From Streptomyces mangrovisoli (GTDB taxonomy: Bacteria; Actinomycetota; Actinomycetes; Streptomycetales; Streptomycetaceae), in assembly GCF_000974985.2 (NCBI RefSeq), contig NZ_LAVA02000019.1:1-64000 (forward strand): 64,000 nt of DNA. Direction: 5' to 3'. The position numbers and the translations under genes are program-made. Shown here piece after piece: positions 8,171 through 15,852 of this stretch. The notes below the pieces were generated by a model. It worked only from the letters and a program-made list of their open reading frames with translations. It did not search any database and was not told the origin of the DNA. Positions within the stretch are counted from its first letter, which is position 1. Each line of letters opens with the position of its first letter.

Positions 8171-9169
8171 TCACGCTCCGGCGCGGCCCGCACGGCCGAT
8201 CGGGGTCACCGGACGCGCCGCGGGCGCGACGGGCCCGGTCAGACGGACACCGGGCACGGGCGGAGCCGGGGGAACGGCCGCCGTGGCCGCCACGGCAGGT
8301 CCGGTGGGTCCAGTGGGCGCGGCCGGCCGTACCGCGCGGCCCGCACCCAGCACGCCCGACTCCGGCCCCGCCCGCAGGATCGACCGCTGCAACTTGGCCA
8401 GGGCCGCGGACGGTTCCAGTCCGAGACTGCGCACCAGCACCGTCCGCAGCCGCTGGTAGGCCTCCAATGCCTCGCCCCGCCGCCCCGACCGGTACAGCGC
8501 GACCATCAACTGGCCGCACAGGCTCTCGTGTGCCGGATAGCGGGACACCAGCACGGTGAGTTCGGCGAGCAGTTCGCGATGCCGCCCGAGCCTCAGTTCC
8601 GCGTCGATGCGCTGGTCCAGCGCACACAACCGCGCTTCCTCCAACCGCCGTACCTGCGTACGCAGATGCGTCCCCGTCGTCACGTCGCCCAGCGGCACGC
8701 CGGAGAACAGCCCCAGGGCCTCGCCCAGCAGCCCGGCCGCCGCAGCGAAGTCCTCGCCGTCGACCGCCCGGTAGCCGCGGCCGGCGAGCCGCTCGAACTC
8801 CCACACGTCGACTCCGCCGCCGCCCACGCGCAGCACATAGCCCCCGGGCACGGTCGCCAGCACGTCCTTCGAGGACTCCGCGTCCGCCGGAGCGTCCGTG
8901 TCCGCCGGGGTGTCCGCGCCCAGCGCGGCCGTGATGAGCTCACGGATCTGGAGGATGTACGTCTGCAACGTCGGCCGGGCGCTGCGGGGCGGCGTCCGCC
9001 CCCACAACTCCTCGACCAGCACGTCCACGCCGACGATCCGGTCGGCGTTCACCGCGAGCAACGCCAGGACCTGTCGTGGCTTCGGCGCCGAGGGCGCCAC
9101 CGACACACCGTTCACCCGCACCGCGAGCGACCCCAACACACCGATGTCCAGTACGGCCACGACACCCAC
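8171..9169 (-). CDS. SARP-family transcriptional activator
   Basis: About 332 residues with the SARP architecture: an OmpR-like winged helix at the N-terminus (IGVLGSLAVRVNG, then PKPRQVLALL, RIVGVDVLVEELWG and PTLQTYILQIR) followed by the bacterial transcriptional activation domain (VDVWEFERLAGRG to LGLEPSAALAKLQRSIL). SARPs bind 11-bp-spaced heptamers and switch on biosynthetic clusters. A GTG at 9169 is chosen because GGGGAG lies 5-6 bp upstream; a GTG at 9160 is possible. It heads the leftward cluster, and a candidate target array lies before the carboxylase genes. The proline/alanine-rich tail is unremarkable for the family. Confidence 0.9.
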   Translation of the reverse strand: MGVVAVLDIGVLGSLAVRVNGVSVAPSAPKPRQVLALLAVNADRIVGVDVLVEELWGRTPPRSARPTLQTYILQIRELITAALGADTPADTDAPADAESSKDVLATVPGGYVLRVGGGGVDVWEFERLAGRGYRAVDGEDFAAAAGLLGEALGLFSGVPLGDVTTGTHLRTQVRRLEEARLCALDQRIDAELRLGRHRELLAELTVLVSRYPAHESLCGQLMVALYRSGRRGEALEAYQRLRTVLVRSLGLEPSAALAKLQRSILRAGPESGVLGAGRAVRPAAPTGPTGPAVAATAAVPPAPPVPGVRLTGPVAPAARPVTPIGRAGRAGA

Positions 9170-9212
9170 CGACTCCCCGTCTTCGTACCGCCTGCCGACG
9201 GCACCACCTCCG

Positions 9213-9241
9213 AGTAAAAAACAGCACGTGCGGTATGTCAA
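9213..9241 (-). promoter_or_regulatory. sigma70-like promoter of the SARP gene
   Basis: On the minus strand, TTGACA (9236-9241) and TTTACT (9213-9218) are separated by exactly 17 bp, a near-consensus housekeeping promoter. Transcription would start near 9206, giving a leader of roughly 37 nt before the GTG at 9169. Confidence 0.65.
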
Positions 9242-9500
9242 CACCAAATCCGGCGCCCCACCTCCCCGCGACCGTCACCCCACCGACCCGCTAGTCGAAC
9301 CCCAGAGAAACGGCACAAACATGTACAGACATGCGCCGTCTTCTGCACCCGAACCCTTGCCCCGCCCTCCCGCCGCGACCCATGCACGACATGATCCACC
9401 TCACACAGAACAGACCTTCAAGACTGTTTTGTCGTCGACAGTGCGGCCCCGACGCCCGTCTCGGCCGTCTCTTCCCGCGCCGCCTCGACCACTCACCGCG
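9242..9500. other. intergenic region upstream of the SARP gene
   Basis: No gene is seen. An imperfect dyad at 9409-9428 (AACAGAC, 6-bp spacer, GACTGTT; six of seven positions pair) could be a regulator site for either flanking gene. It fits the known ARE consensus only poorly. Confidence 0.4.
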
Positions 9501-9506
9501 TATGGT
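9501..9506 (+). promoter_or_regulatory. -10 element of a leaderless gene
   Basis: TATGGT ends 6 nt before the ATG at 9513, so transcription should begin at or next to the start codon. No ribosome site precedes the ATG. Confidence 0.5.
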
Positions 9507-9512
9507 CCGGAC

Positions 9513-9890
9513 ATGGACACCACGCCCGCGCCCCGCGTCCTGGTCATCGGACTCGATCCGTACCGGGTTCCCGGGCCATGGGACCCCGCGCCGGTCGCCC
9601 GCGCGATCGAGGAGGGGCTCGCCAAGTTCGCCGAGCACGGCGTGGGCGTCGAGACCTGCCTCATCGGCCTGGACGGCGGCGACGACGTGGAAACGGTCGT
9701 CGCCGATGCCCTGCGGGCCCGGTCATGGGAGTGCGTGACCATCGGCGGCGGCCTGCGGCACTCGGACGATCAGGTCGAACTCCTCGAGCAACTGGTCGAC
9801 CTGGTGCGGCGGCACGCGCCCCAGGCGGCCATCGCGTTCAACTCCACACCGGCCACCACCTACGAGGCCGCCGCCCGCCGGCTCTCGTGA
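9513..9890 (+). CDS. uncharacterised small Rossmann-like protein
   Basis: A 125-residue protein starting with a hydrophobic beta strand (RVLVIGLDPYRVPGPWDP) and alternating strand/helix pattern (VETCLIGLDGGDD, then ECVTIGGGLRHSDDQ). It resembles stand-alone hypothetical proteins I associate with Streptomyces and other bacteria; I know no function. There is no ribosome site and a -10 hexamer sits 6 nt upstream, so it is probably leaderless. Its 3' end overlaps the convergent acetyltransferase gene by 31 bp. Confidence 0.65.
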   Translation: MDTTPAPRVLVIGLDPYRVPGPWDPAPVARAIEEGLAKFAEHGVGVETCLIGLDGGDDVETVVADALRARSWECVTIGGGLRHSDDQVELLEQLVDLVRRHAPQAAIAFNSTPATTYEAAARRLS

Positions 9891-10402
9891 TCCGCCCGGA
9901 GCATGGAGAACAGCACCTGGTCGTGCCAGCGTCCGCCGCGCCACTGCGCGGAGCGCAGCACGCCCTCCTTGACGAAACCCGCCTTCTCCAGCGCGCGCTG
10001 CTCGGCGAGGTTGGCGCAGTCCGTCCAGGCCTGGAGCCGTTCGGCCCTGGTGTGGTCGAAGAGGTACTCGGCCAGCAGCCGCTGGGCCCGCGTGCCGATC
10101 CCGCGGCCGCGTACGGCCGGCACCAGGCCGATCGCCAGGCTCCAGCAGGTGGAGGTGGCGGGCCGCCCCCAGGAGCCGGCGAACCACTCGACCCGGCCCA
10201 CCGTCAGGCCCGCCTCCGCGACGGACAGCACACCGCCGTCCTGGCCGAGCAGACCGTTGTCCGCGAACTGCCGGCGCAGGGCGGCCGAGGAACCGTAGCC
10301 GAACCACTGGTAGGGGCCGGTCCCCTCGGGCCCGCCCCGTTCGCGCTCGAACAGGTCGAGATCGTCGGCGGTCACCGGGCGCAAGGTGATCTCATCGGAC
10401 AT
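9860..10402 (-). CDS. GNAT-family N-acetyltransferase (RimJ/RimL-like)
   Basis: A 180-residue GNAT protein. It shows the N-terminal ITLRPVTADDLDLFER strand-helix, the acetyl-CoA pyrophosphate loop VRGRGIG at about residue 105, and the late motif NLAEQRALEKAGFVKEGVLR typical of the RimJ/RimL branch. These acetylate protein N-termini or small amines; the substrate is unknown. ATG 10402 has GGGAG about 8 bp upstream and is preferred over an ATG nine codons earlier. The gene is convergent with, and overlaps, the preceding small gene. Confidence 0.85.
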   Translation of the reverse strand: MSDEITLRPVTADDLDLFERERGGPEGTGPYQWFGYGSSAALRRQFADNGLLGQDGGVLSVAEAGLTVGRVEWFAGSWGRPATSTCWSLAIGLVPAVRGRGIGTRAQRLLAEYLFDHTRAERLQAWTDCANLAEQRALEKAGFVKEGVLRSAQWRGGRWHDQVLFSMLRADHESRRAAAS

Positions 10403-10530
10403 GGATCGGCTCCCTATCCTCTCGGCCACCGGGTCTCACCACGGGTGGCCGACGTGGGCAATGACGCCCGACTCTGCCACACGGGGCCACGGCCGTGCGG
10501 CGGGACCGTGAACGGCGCAGCCTCGCCGAC

Positions 10531-10609
10531 GGAGTCGACCCGTGCACGGCGTCGGCCCGTGATCGGAGTTGACCCGTGCACGGGGTCGGCCCCTGATCGG
10601 AGTTGACCC
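10531..10609. repeat. 34-bp tandem repeat upstream of the MerR gene
   Basis: Units begin at 10531, 10565 and 10599, each opening GGAGT(C/T)GACCC, then GTGCACGG(C/G)GTCGGCCC in the first two. The second and third copies carry TTGACCC; the third copy's TTGACC is the -35 of the MerR promoter. The repeat therefore looks like duplication outward from the promoter. Confidence 0.8.
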
Positions 10610-10633
10610 TCGACCATGTCGAGGCCTCAGGGT
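10603..10633 (+). promoter_or_regulatory. MerR-type promoter with palindromic operator in a 19-bp spacer
   Basis: TTGACC (10603-10608) and CAGGGT (10628-10633) are 19 bp apart, the over-long spacing known for MerR-activated promoters. A perfect dyad CCTCGAC-cat-GTCGAGG (10608-10624) fills the spacer. Such sites are bound and twisted by MerR proteins, here most likely the product of the adjacent gene acting on itself. Confidence 0.75.
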
Positions 10634-10652
10634 TCCTGATGTGGAGAACGAC

Positions 10653-11738
10653 ATGCGCAGCATCGGAGAGATGGCCCGGGACAGCGGACTGAGTGTGAGT
10701 GCGCTGCGGTTCTACGACCGTGCCGGTGTGCTGGTCCCGGCCTGGGTGGACCCGGTCAGCGGCTATCGCTGGTACGGGGCGGAGCAGGTGACGGAGGCCC
10801 GGCTGCTGGCCCGGCTGCGTCGCGCCGGGATGCCGCTGGCCGACATCCGGCTCGCCCTCGCCGCCTGGTCCGGTGCCGACGCGGACCTGGTGCGGGGGCT
10901 GTTCCGGGCCCACCTGCACCGACTGGAGCAGGACCTGTCCGATGCCCGCGGCGAGTTCTCCGCACTCCGCGCTCAACTCGACCACAGGGAGCACCCGATG
11001 ACCTCGATCGCCACCACCACCCCCTTCCGGCTGTCCGTCCCCGCGCCCGAACTGGCCGCCGCGCTGGACTCGGTGCGCTTCGCGGTCGCCACCGATCCCG
11101 ACCTGCCGATGCTGGGCGGGATCCTGTTCGACGTCGAGGGCGACGCACTGCGTCTCGTGGCCACCGACCGTTACCGCATGGCCGTGGCGCGGGCCCGCAC
11201 GAGCGGGTACGACGGTCCGCGGACCCAGGTCGTCGTGGACTCTCCGCTCGCCGATGCGATGCGGGCGCTGCTGACCGGAGACGACGACGCCCGCTTCGAG
11301 CTGGACGGCGACTGCGTGACGCTGCTGAGCGCGGACCGGCAGGCGGCCGGGCCGAGCCTCGCGAGCGAGTTCCCCGACTACCGGCGGCTGGTCGAGCTGC
11401 CGGCCGGCCGCCGGGCCGGCGTCGAGGTGGCCGCCTTCCGTCGGACGCTGCGCACGGGTCCGGTCCGCACGGGCGAGACGCACGGCCCGGACGGCCGGGC
11501 GTGCGAACTCAGCGTGCTGCGGGTGACGGACGCGAACACGGTGCTGGTGTGCGACGACGGCGACGACGACCCGGCCAATGTCGCCGTCAACCGGTCGTAT
11601 CTGCTGGACGCGCTCGACGCCGGGGGCCGCGACGAGCTGGTCCTGGAACTGGGCGCGCCCACCGCACCGCTCGCGATCCGCCGCGTGGACGACGACAGCA
11701 GCTTCTCGGTCCTGATGCCGGTGCGCCTGGAGAACTAG
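10653..11738 (+). CDS. MerR regulator fused to a DNA sliding-clamp-like domain
   Basis: A 361-residue fusion. Residues 1-110 are a MerR winged helix (SIGEMARDSGLSVSALRFYD, then VSGYRWYGAEQV) with the usual dimerisation helix. From about residue 120 the protein resembles DNA polymerase III beta: PAPELAAALDSVRFAV, then LPMLGGILFDVEGDALRLVA, TDRYRMAVAR and ASEFPDYRRLVELP, covering about two clamp-type subdomains. True DnaN has three and is about 370 residues. The clamp fold presumably serves as an effector-binding or protein-contact domain; binding to DNA polymerase or ring formation is untested. GGAG precedes ATG 10653. The operator upstream argues for autoregulation. Confidence 0.8.
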   Translation: MRSIGEMARDSGLSVSALRFYDRAGVLVPAWVDPVSGYRWYGAEQVTEARLLARLRRAGMPLADIRLALAAWSGADADLVRGLFRAHLHRLEQDLSDARGEFSALRAQLDHREHPMTSIATTTPFRLSVPAPELAAALDSVRFAVATDPDLPMLGGILFDVEGDALRLVATDRYRMAVARARTSGYDGPRTQVVVDSPLADAMRALLTGDDDARFELDGDCVTLLSADRQAAGPSLASEFPDYRRLVELPAGRRAGVEVAAFRRTLRTGPVRTGETHGPDGRACELSVLRVTDANTVLVCDDGDDDPANVAVNRSYLLDALDAGGRDELVLELGAPTAPLAIRRVDDDSSFSVLMPVRLEN

Positions 11739-11759
11739 GGCCTGCCCCTCACCCAGGCC
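11739..11759 (+). terminator. possible weak terminator after the MerR fusion gene
   Basis: GGCCTG and CAGGCC form a 6-bp inverted repeat directly overlapping the end of the gene, with a 9-nt loop and no T-run. Confidence 0.3.
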
Positions 11760-11838
11760 TGAGGCCTGCCCTTCGCGGGACCGGGGAACGGCTCCTCGTT
11801 GTCCGCGCCTCCCGGCAGGGCACCCGCGTCGGCGCCGG

Positions 11839-12468
11839 TCAGGAGGCGCGTGACCGTGACGGCTGGCGCCGTGGCGGAAGGCCCAGGGCCAGGCGCAGTT
11901 GGGGGACGAACAGGCGCACCACCTCTTCCCGGCTCATGGAGCAGATGGGTTCGAGGCGCAGCACGTAGCGGGTGGTGATCAGGCCCGCCAGCACACACGA
12001 GAAGGCCGCGGCGCGCCGATGGGCGTGGAGTCCGCCGGAGAGGTCGGCCAGCCGGTCGACGATCTCTCCCTCCAGCGCCTCCTTGACCAGCGCGGCGACC
12101 GCCTGGTCCGACACGGCGCTCTGGAACATCCCCAGCAGGGCGGCGCCCGCCTGCGGGGCCTCCCAGGCCGCCATCAGCTGACCGAGCGCACGCTCCGGGA
12201 AGGAGTCGAGGTCGTTCTCCTCGATCTGCCGGGCGAGCAGTTCGGCGGGGTTCGCCGACAGCGCGAGGGCGGCTCCGAACAGGCCCTTCTTCGATCCGAA
12301 GTAGTAGCTGAGCAGGGCCAGGTCGACGTCGGCCTCGGCCGCGATCGACCGCAGCGTCACGGAGCGGTAGCCGTCCCGCAGGAACCGCCGACGGGCCACG
12401 TCCAGGATCGCGCGACGGGTGTCGGGCCTTCCCGGTCTACGGCCGCGCTTGGCACCTTCGTTCGTCAC
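11839..12468 (-). CDS. TetR-family regulator
   Basis: A 209-residue repressor with an N-terminal helix-turn-helix (TRRAILDVARRRFLRDGYRS, then SIAAEADVDLALLSYYFGSK) and a helical ligand domain. It is divergent from a DHA2 multidrug exporter 311 bp away, the usual layout for an efflux repressor. GTG 12468 is chosen because the family N-terminus (VTNEGAKRGRRPGRP) fits and TAGCAT ends 7 nt upstream, suggesting leaderless transcription; an ATG at about 12537 would add a poor extension. The ligand is unknown. Confidence 0.85.
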   Translation of the reverse strand: MTNEGAKRGRRPGRPDTRRAILDVARRRFLRDGYRSVTLRSIAAEADVDLALLSYYFGSKKGLFGAALALSANPAELLARQIEENDLDSFPERALGQLMAAWEAPQAGAALLGMFQSAVSDQAVAALVKEALEGEIVDRLADLSGGLHAHRRAAAFSCVLAGLITTRYVLRLEPICSMSREEVVRLFVPQLRLALGLPPRRQPSRSRAS

Positions 12469-12475
12469 GCACACG

Positions 12476-12510
12476 ATGCTAGTCGCCGGGGCGCACCGAG
12501 CGCCCCGGCG
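12476..12510 (-). promoter_or_regulatory. -10 element and perfect 11-bp inverted repeat before the TetR gene
   Basis: TAGCAT (12476-12481, minus strand) lies 7 nt before the GTG start. Just upstream is a perfect inverted repeat with arms CGCCGGGGCGC (12484-12494) and GCGCCCCGGCG (12500-12510) around a 5-bp spacer. Its place over the core promoter suggests an autoregulatory operator, though it could also form an RNA hairpin. Confidence 0.5.
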
Positions 12511-12779
12511 CTCGCGCGCCCGGGGCAGGTATTTCATCAGGGTCCCGCCCCGGGCCTCGACCCTCCCTGCCGGCGCCCGCGGACCGCGACCGTACACAAT
12601 CCCCCGCCCCTACATTCATGCAGCTCAGAGTGGCTTCCCCGGGCCTCTGTCAGGGGGCGGCAAGGGCCCGCCCTCCCCCCGCCGCTATTTCATCGTCGTG
12701 GTCACCATGGGCCCTGGGGAGCGACTCTTCTCACGGCTGCCCGGGGTCGACAGGTCCGGGCCGAGGAGAGAAGGACAAC
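12511..12779. other. intergenic region between TetR and exporter genes
   Basis: No gene. The ribosome site GAGGAGAGAAGGA of the exporter is at its right end. No second copy of the inverted repeat at 12484-12510 was found near the exporter start. Confidence 0.5.
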
Positions 12780-14330
12780 ATGGACTCGCCCACCGCCGCC
12801 GCACCGGCCGAACGGCACGGCCTCGTTCTGGCGGTCACCTGCCTGGCCCTCGGTGCCGTGGTCGCCGCGATGGCTTCCCTGAACGTGGCGCTTCCCGGCA
12901 TCGCGCGGGAGACGCGGGCCTCACAGACCGATCTGTCGTGGATCGTCGATGCCTACAGCCTCGTCTTCGCCTCGCTGCTGCTGCCGGCGGGCGCGCTCGG
13001 GGACCGCTTCGGCCGGCGCAAGGCGCTGCTGATCGGGCTCGCGGTCTTCGGCGGCGGGTCCGCCGCCGCGGTGCTGACCACCAGTCCGGCCGCGCTGATC
13101 GGCCTGCGCGGCGTGCTCGGGATGGGCGCCGCGCTGGTCATGCCCGCCACGCTGTCCACGATCACCACCACCTTCCCGCGGGCTCAGCGGGCGCGGGCGG
13201 TGAGTGTGTGGGCGGCGGTCGCCGGTGCCTCGGCACTGGTCGGTGTCTTCGCGACCGGTCTGCTGCTGGAGCAGTGGTCGTGGCGGTCGGCGTTCTGGCT
13301 GAATGTCGTCCTGGCCGCCGTGGCGTTCGCCGGTACGTGGATCTTCGTCCCGGAGTCGGCGGAGGCGGACCACCCGCGGCTGGACGTCGGCGGCGCGGTG
13401 CTGGCCGTCGCCGGACTGGTCGCGCTCGTCTACTCCGTCATCGAGGCGCCGACGCGTGGCTGGGGCGACCCGGCGACGCTGGGCGGAATCGCCCTCGGTC
13501 TGCTGGTGCTGCTCGGGTTCGTGCGCTACGAGCTGCGCCGGTCGAACCCCCTGCTCGACCCGCGGCTCTTCCGCAACCGCCCCTTCGCCGCCGGATCGTT
13601 GTCGATCATGCTCCAGTTCTTCGTGTTCTTCGGATTCATCTTCGTGACGATGCAGTATCTGCAACTGGTGCGCGGCGACAGCGCGTTGGTGGCGGCCGCC
13701 TCCATGGTGCCGATGGCTCTCGCGATGGTGCCGGTGTCCCGGCTCTCGCCGCGGCTGGTGGCGAGGTTCGGCCTGCGGGCTCCCTGGGCGCTGGGTCTGG
13801 TGGCCGTCTCGCTGGCCATGGTCGTGCTGCGCCAGGTGACAGCGGACAGCCCGTACGGGCTGATCGCCGCCGGACTGGTCCTGCTCGGCGCGGGGATGGG
13901 GCTGGCCATGACGCCGGCGACCACCGCGATCACCGACGCGCTGCCGCGGTCGCTGCAGAGCGTGGGATCGGCGATGAACGACCTCTCCCGCGAACTCGGC
14001 GGCGCGCTCGGCATCGCCGTCCTGGGCAGCATGCTCAGCGCCTCCTACCGCAGCCACCTCGACCTGCCCCACACCCCGGACTCCGTGGCGGAGGCGGCCC
14101 GTTCGTCGCTGGCGGCGGCGCACGCCATCGGCGGTCCGGTCGCCGAGCAGGCCCGCGGCGCCTTCGTCGACGGCATGCACATCGCCCTGCTCGGCGGTGC
14201 CGCGGCCGCCGCGCTGGCCGCCGTCGCCGTAGCCGTACTCATGGCGAAGGCCGGTCGGTCCGAGGCCTCTCCCGAGACGGCAGGGCACGAAACCCCCGAG
14301 GGCGAGCCGCTGATCCACACCGGCAGCTGA
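12780..14330 (+). CDS. DHA2-family MFS drug exporter (14 TM)
   Basis: A 516-residue membrane protein with about 14 hydrophobic segments, as in EmrB/QacA proton-driven exporters. Motif A reads GALGDRFGRRKALLIG after the second segment, and the family motif near segment 5 is present (GASALVGVFATGLLLEQWSW). The ATG at 12780 follows GAGGAG and AAGGA; an upstream ATG has no ribosome site. The divergent TetR gene is its probable repressor. The substrate is unknown; an antibiotic or toxic metabolite is the common case for this family. Confidence 0.88.
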   Translation: MDSPTAAAPAERHGLVLAVTCLALGAVVAAMASLNVALPGIARETRASQTDLSWIVDAYSLVFASLLLPAGALGDRFGRRKALLIGLAVFGGGSAAAVLTTSPAALIGLRGVLGMGAALVMPATLSTITTTFPRAQRARAVSVWAAVAGASALVGVFATGLLLEQWSWRSAFWLNVVLAAVAFAGTWIFVPESAEADHPRLDVGGAVLAVAGLVALVYSVIEAPTRGWGDPATLGGIALGLLVLLGFVRYELRRSNPLLDPRLFRNRPFAAGSLSIMLQFFVFFGFIFVTMQYLQLVRGDSALVAAASMVPMALAMVPVSRLSPRLVARFGLRAPWALGLVAVSLAMVVLRQVTADSPYGLIAAGLVLLGAGMGLAMTPATTAITDALPRSLQSVGSAMNDLSRELGGALGIAVLGSMLSASYRSHLDLPHTPDSVAEAARSSLAAAHAIGGPVAEQARGAFVDGMHIALLGGAAAAALAAVAVAVLMAKAGRSEASPETAGHETPEGEPLIHTGS

Positions 14331-14348
14331 CCCGACCACCACACGCCG

Positions 14349-14377
14349 GGAGCCGACACGTGACGCGTGTCGGCTCC
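14349..14377. terminator. bidirectional terminator hairpin
   Basis: Perfect 11-bp arms GGAGCCGACAC and GTGTCGGCTCC around a 7-nt loop, lying between the ends of two convergent genes (exporter and YciI-like). No U-tract, as is common in high-GC actinobacteria. Confidence 0.7.
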
Positions 14378-14394
14378 TGCGCGCTCCCCGCTCG

Positions 14395-14967
14395 CTACGG
14401 CCTGCCGCCGAACTGCCAGTTGTGCACCTCGATGTCGGCGTACAGGTCCTGGGCCAGCACGGCGCGTGCCGCGTCCGGGCCGGGCGCGCGGAGCAACGCG
14501 GCCGTGCCCAGCCAGGTCGCGCCGTCGTCGGACAACAGCGGCCCGTAGGCGATCAGTTCCTCCCGGTCCTCCGGCAGCGCGAGACCACCGCCCGGCTCGC
14601 CGCCGGAGCGGCCGCAGCCACGGAGACCGAGCCCGAACACCAGGTACCGATGGCCGCCGCTCCGGCCGCCGGGGAAGTCCCACATGGTGCGCCCCAGCAG
14701 GTTGTGCCACCGCCGCAGCAGCACGTCGCGGTAGACGCCGGCCTGGTAGTTCGGCTCGTCGAAGGCGAACGCGCGGGCGGCGGCGGGATCGGGCAGATCG
14801 AGCATGTGCACGCTGCCGGTGGGCGTGTCACCGTCGTCGGCCAGGGTCGGCCCGCGGGCGATCATCTCCTTCGCATACTGGTCCATATACGCCCAATGCT
14901 GCTCCAACAACGCGTCCCGCAAAGGGAGAGAGCCGACCCGGTCACGGTGATAGGCAAGAAATTCCAT
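14395..14967 (-). CDS. YciI-like protein, two tandem domains
   Basis: A 190-residue protein with two YCII-type dimeric ferredoxin-like halves. The first carries MDQYAKEMIARGPTLADDG then HMLDLPDPAAARAFAFDEP. The second carries EELIAYGPLLSDDGATWLGT then AARAVLAQDLYADIEVHNW. The repeated GP-x-L-x-DDG pattern supports an internal duplication. YciI proteins are small putative enzymes or binding proteins without a settled role. ATG 14967 has GAAGGGA upstream. Much longer upstream reading is a GC shadow. Confidence 0.78.
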   Translation of the reverse strand: MEFLAYHRDRVGSLPLRDALLEQHWAYMDQYAKEMIARGPTLADDGDTPTGSVHMLDLPDPAAARAFAFDEPNYQAGVYRDVLLRRWHNLLGRTMWDFPGGRSGGHRYLVFGLGLRGCGRSGGEPGGGLALPEDREELIAYGPLLSDDGATWLGTAALLRAPGPDAARAVLAQDLYADIEVHNWQFGGRP

Positions 14968-15032
14968 GACCCTAGGGTCCCTTCGGGGGGAGGACGGGGG
15001 CGAGCGACTTTCACCGGGTCGCATCGCGGGGC

Positions 15033-15102
15033 GATGGAGACCGAGCGGGGCGATGGAGACCGAGCGGGGCGATGGAGACCGAGCGGGGCGATGGAGACCG
15101 AG
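15033..15102. repeat. 19-bp tandem repeat, four copies
   Basis: GATGGAGACCGAGCGGGGC repeats with a strict 19-bp period, starting at 15033, 15052, 15071 and 15090. Each unit contains GATGGAGAC, which is the reverse complement of the left half of the operator at 15163. The repeat lies between the YciI-like gene start and the TetR gene. Confidence 0.85.
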
Positions 15103-15162
15103 GGCGGTGATCCAGCCCTGGCGGGGTGATGCAGGCAGACACCGTCCGAGGCCGACGATTCC

Positions 15163-15207
15163 GTCTCCATCAATCGATTGATTGAGACCCGATGCCGGTG
15201 TTAGCGT
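15163..15207 (+). promoter_or_regulatory. palindromic operator and leaderless promoter of the TetR-GPH-lyase operon
   Basis: A 26-bp dyad at 15163-15188 has GTCTC/GAGAC ends and a perfect CAATCGATTG core. It overlaps the -35 TTGATT (15178-15183). TAGCGT (15202-15207) is 18 bp further and ends 6 nt before ATG 15214, so the transcript is probably leaderless. The arrangement predicts repression by the TetR protein encoded first in the operon. Confidence 0.7.
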
Positions 15208-15213
15208 CCGCGC

Positions 15214-15852
15214 ATGTCCGACACCAGTCGCGAGCGCATCGTCGATGCCGCCACCAGGCTTTTCGCCGAACATGGCTATGACGGCACCAGCACCCGGCAG
15301 ATCGCCGCGGAGGCCGGGCTCAACATGGCCACTGTCAACTACCACACCGGAGCCAAGAAGGAGCTCTACGTCGAGGTCATGCGCCGGGCGCATCAGGCCG
15401 AGCGGTCGGCGCTGGAGATGGCGCTGGCCGAGTTCCGGGCCACGGTTCCGGCCTCCCCCGGCGCCGCCGTGGCCGGGCTCGTCGACCGCTATCTCGACTT
15501 CTGTCTGGAGCACCCGCAGGTCCCGGCGCTGTGGATGCGTCGCTGGCTCTCCGACGCCGACGAGGTCTCGGAGCTGGAGGCCGACTTCGCCCGGCCCCTC
15601 ATCGAGTCGGTCCGCGAGGCCGTCGTGTCCGCCTTCCCCACGGACGAAGCGCCGGGCGCTGACCTGGAGATGACCATCTGGACGGTCCTGTGGTCGACCC
15701 ACGGCTTCTGCCGTTCCGGCATCCTCGACGGGGACGCCGTGCGCCGCGGCCCCGGCGACAAGGACGCCGTGGAACGCTTCCGCCGTCACCTGCGCACGCT
15801 CGTCCTGCGCGACCTGGGACTGCCGCCGCAGAGACGGCAGGTCGAGAGATGA
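15214..15852 (+). CDS. TetR-family regulator
   Basis: A 212-residue repressor: helix-turn-helix RIVDAATRLFAEHGYDG then TSTRQIAAEAGLNMATVNYH, followed by a helical ligand-binding part. It is the first gene of a tightly coupled operon; its stop overlaps the ATG of the transporter gene (ATGA). A palindrome sits over its own promoter, so autoregulation of the whole operon is likely. The ligand may be related to the substrate of the downstream lyase-like enzyme. Confidence 0.9.
   Translation: MSDTSRERIVDAATRLFAEHGYDGTSTRQIAAEAGLNMATVNYHTGAKKELYVEVMRRAHQAERSALEMALAEFRATVPASPGAAVAGLVDRYLDFCLEHPQVPALWMRRWLSDADEVSELEADFARPLIESVREAVVSAFPTDEAPGADLEMTIWTVLWSTHGFCRSGILDGDAVRRGPGDKDAVERFRRHLRTLVLRDLGLPPQRRQVER

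Noticed and set aside
9409..9428. ARE (butyrolactone-receptor) site upstream of the SARP gene
   Set aside because: Only an imperfect dyad; the ARE half-sites do not align at the right spacing, so it is noted only as a dyad.
15033..15102. CRISPR-like array
   Set aside because: The units are directly adjacent with a 19-bp period and no unique spacers, and no cas genes are present. The same holds for the 15-, 17-, 22-, 27- and 34-bp repeats.
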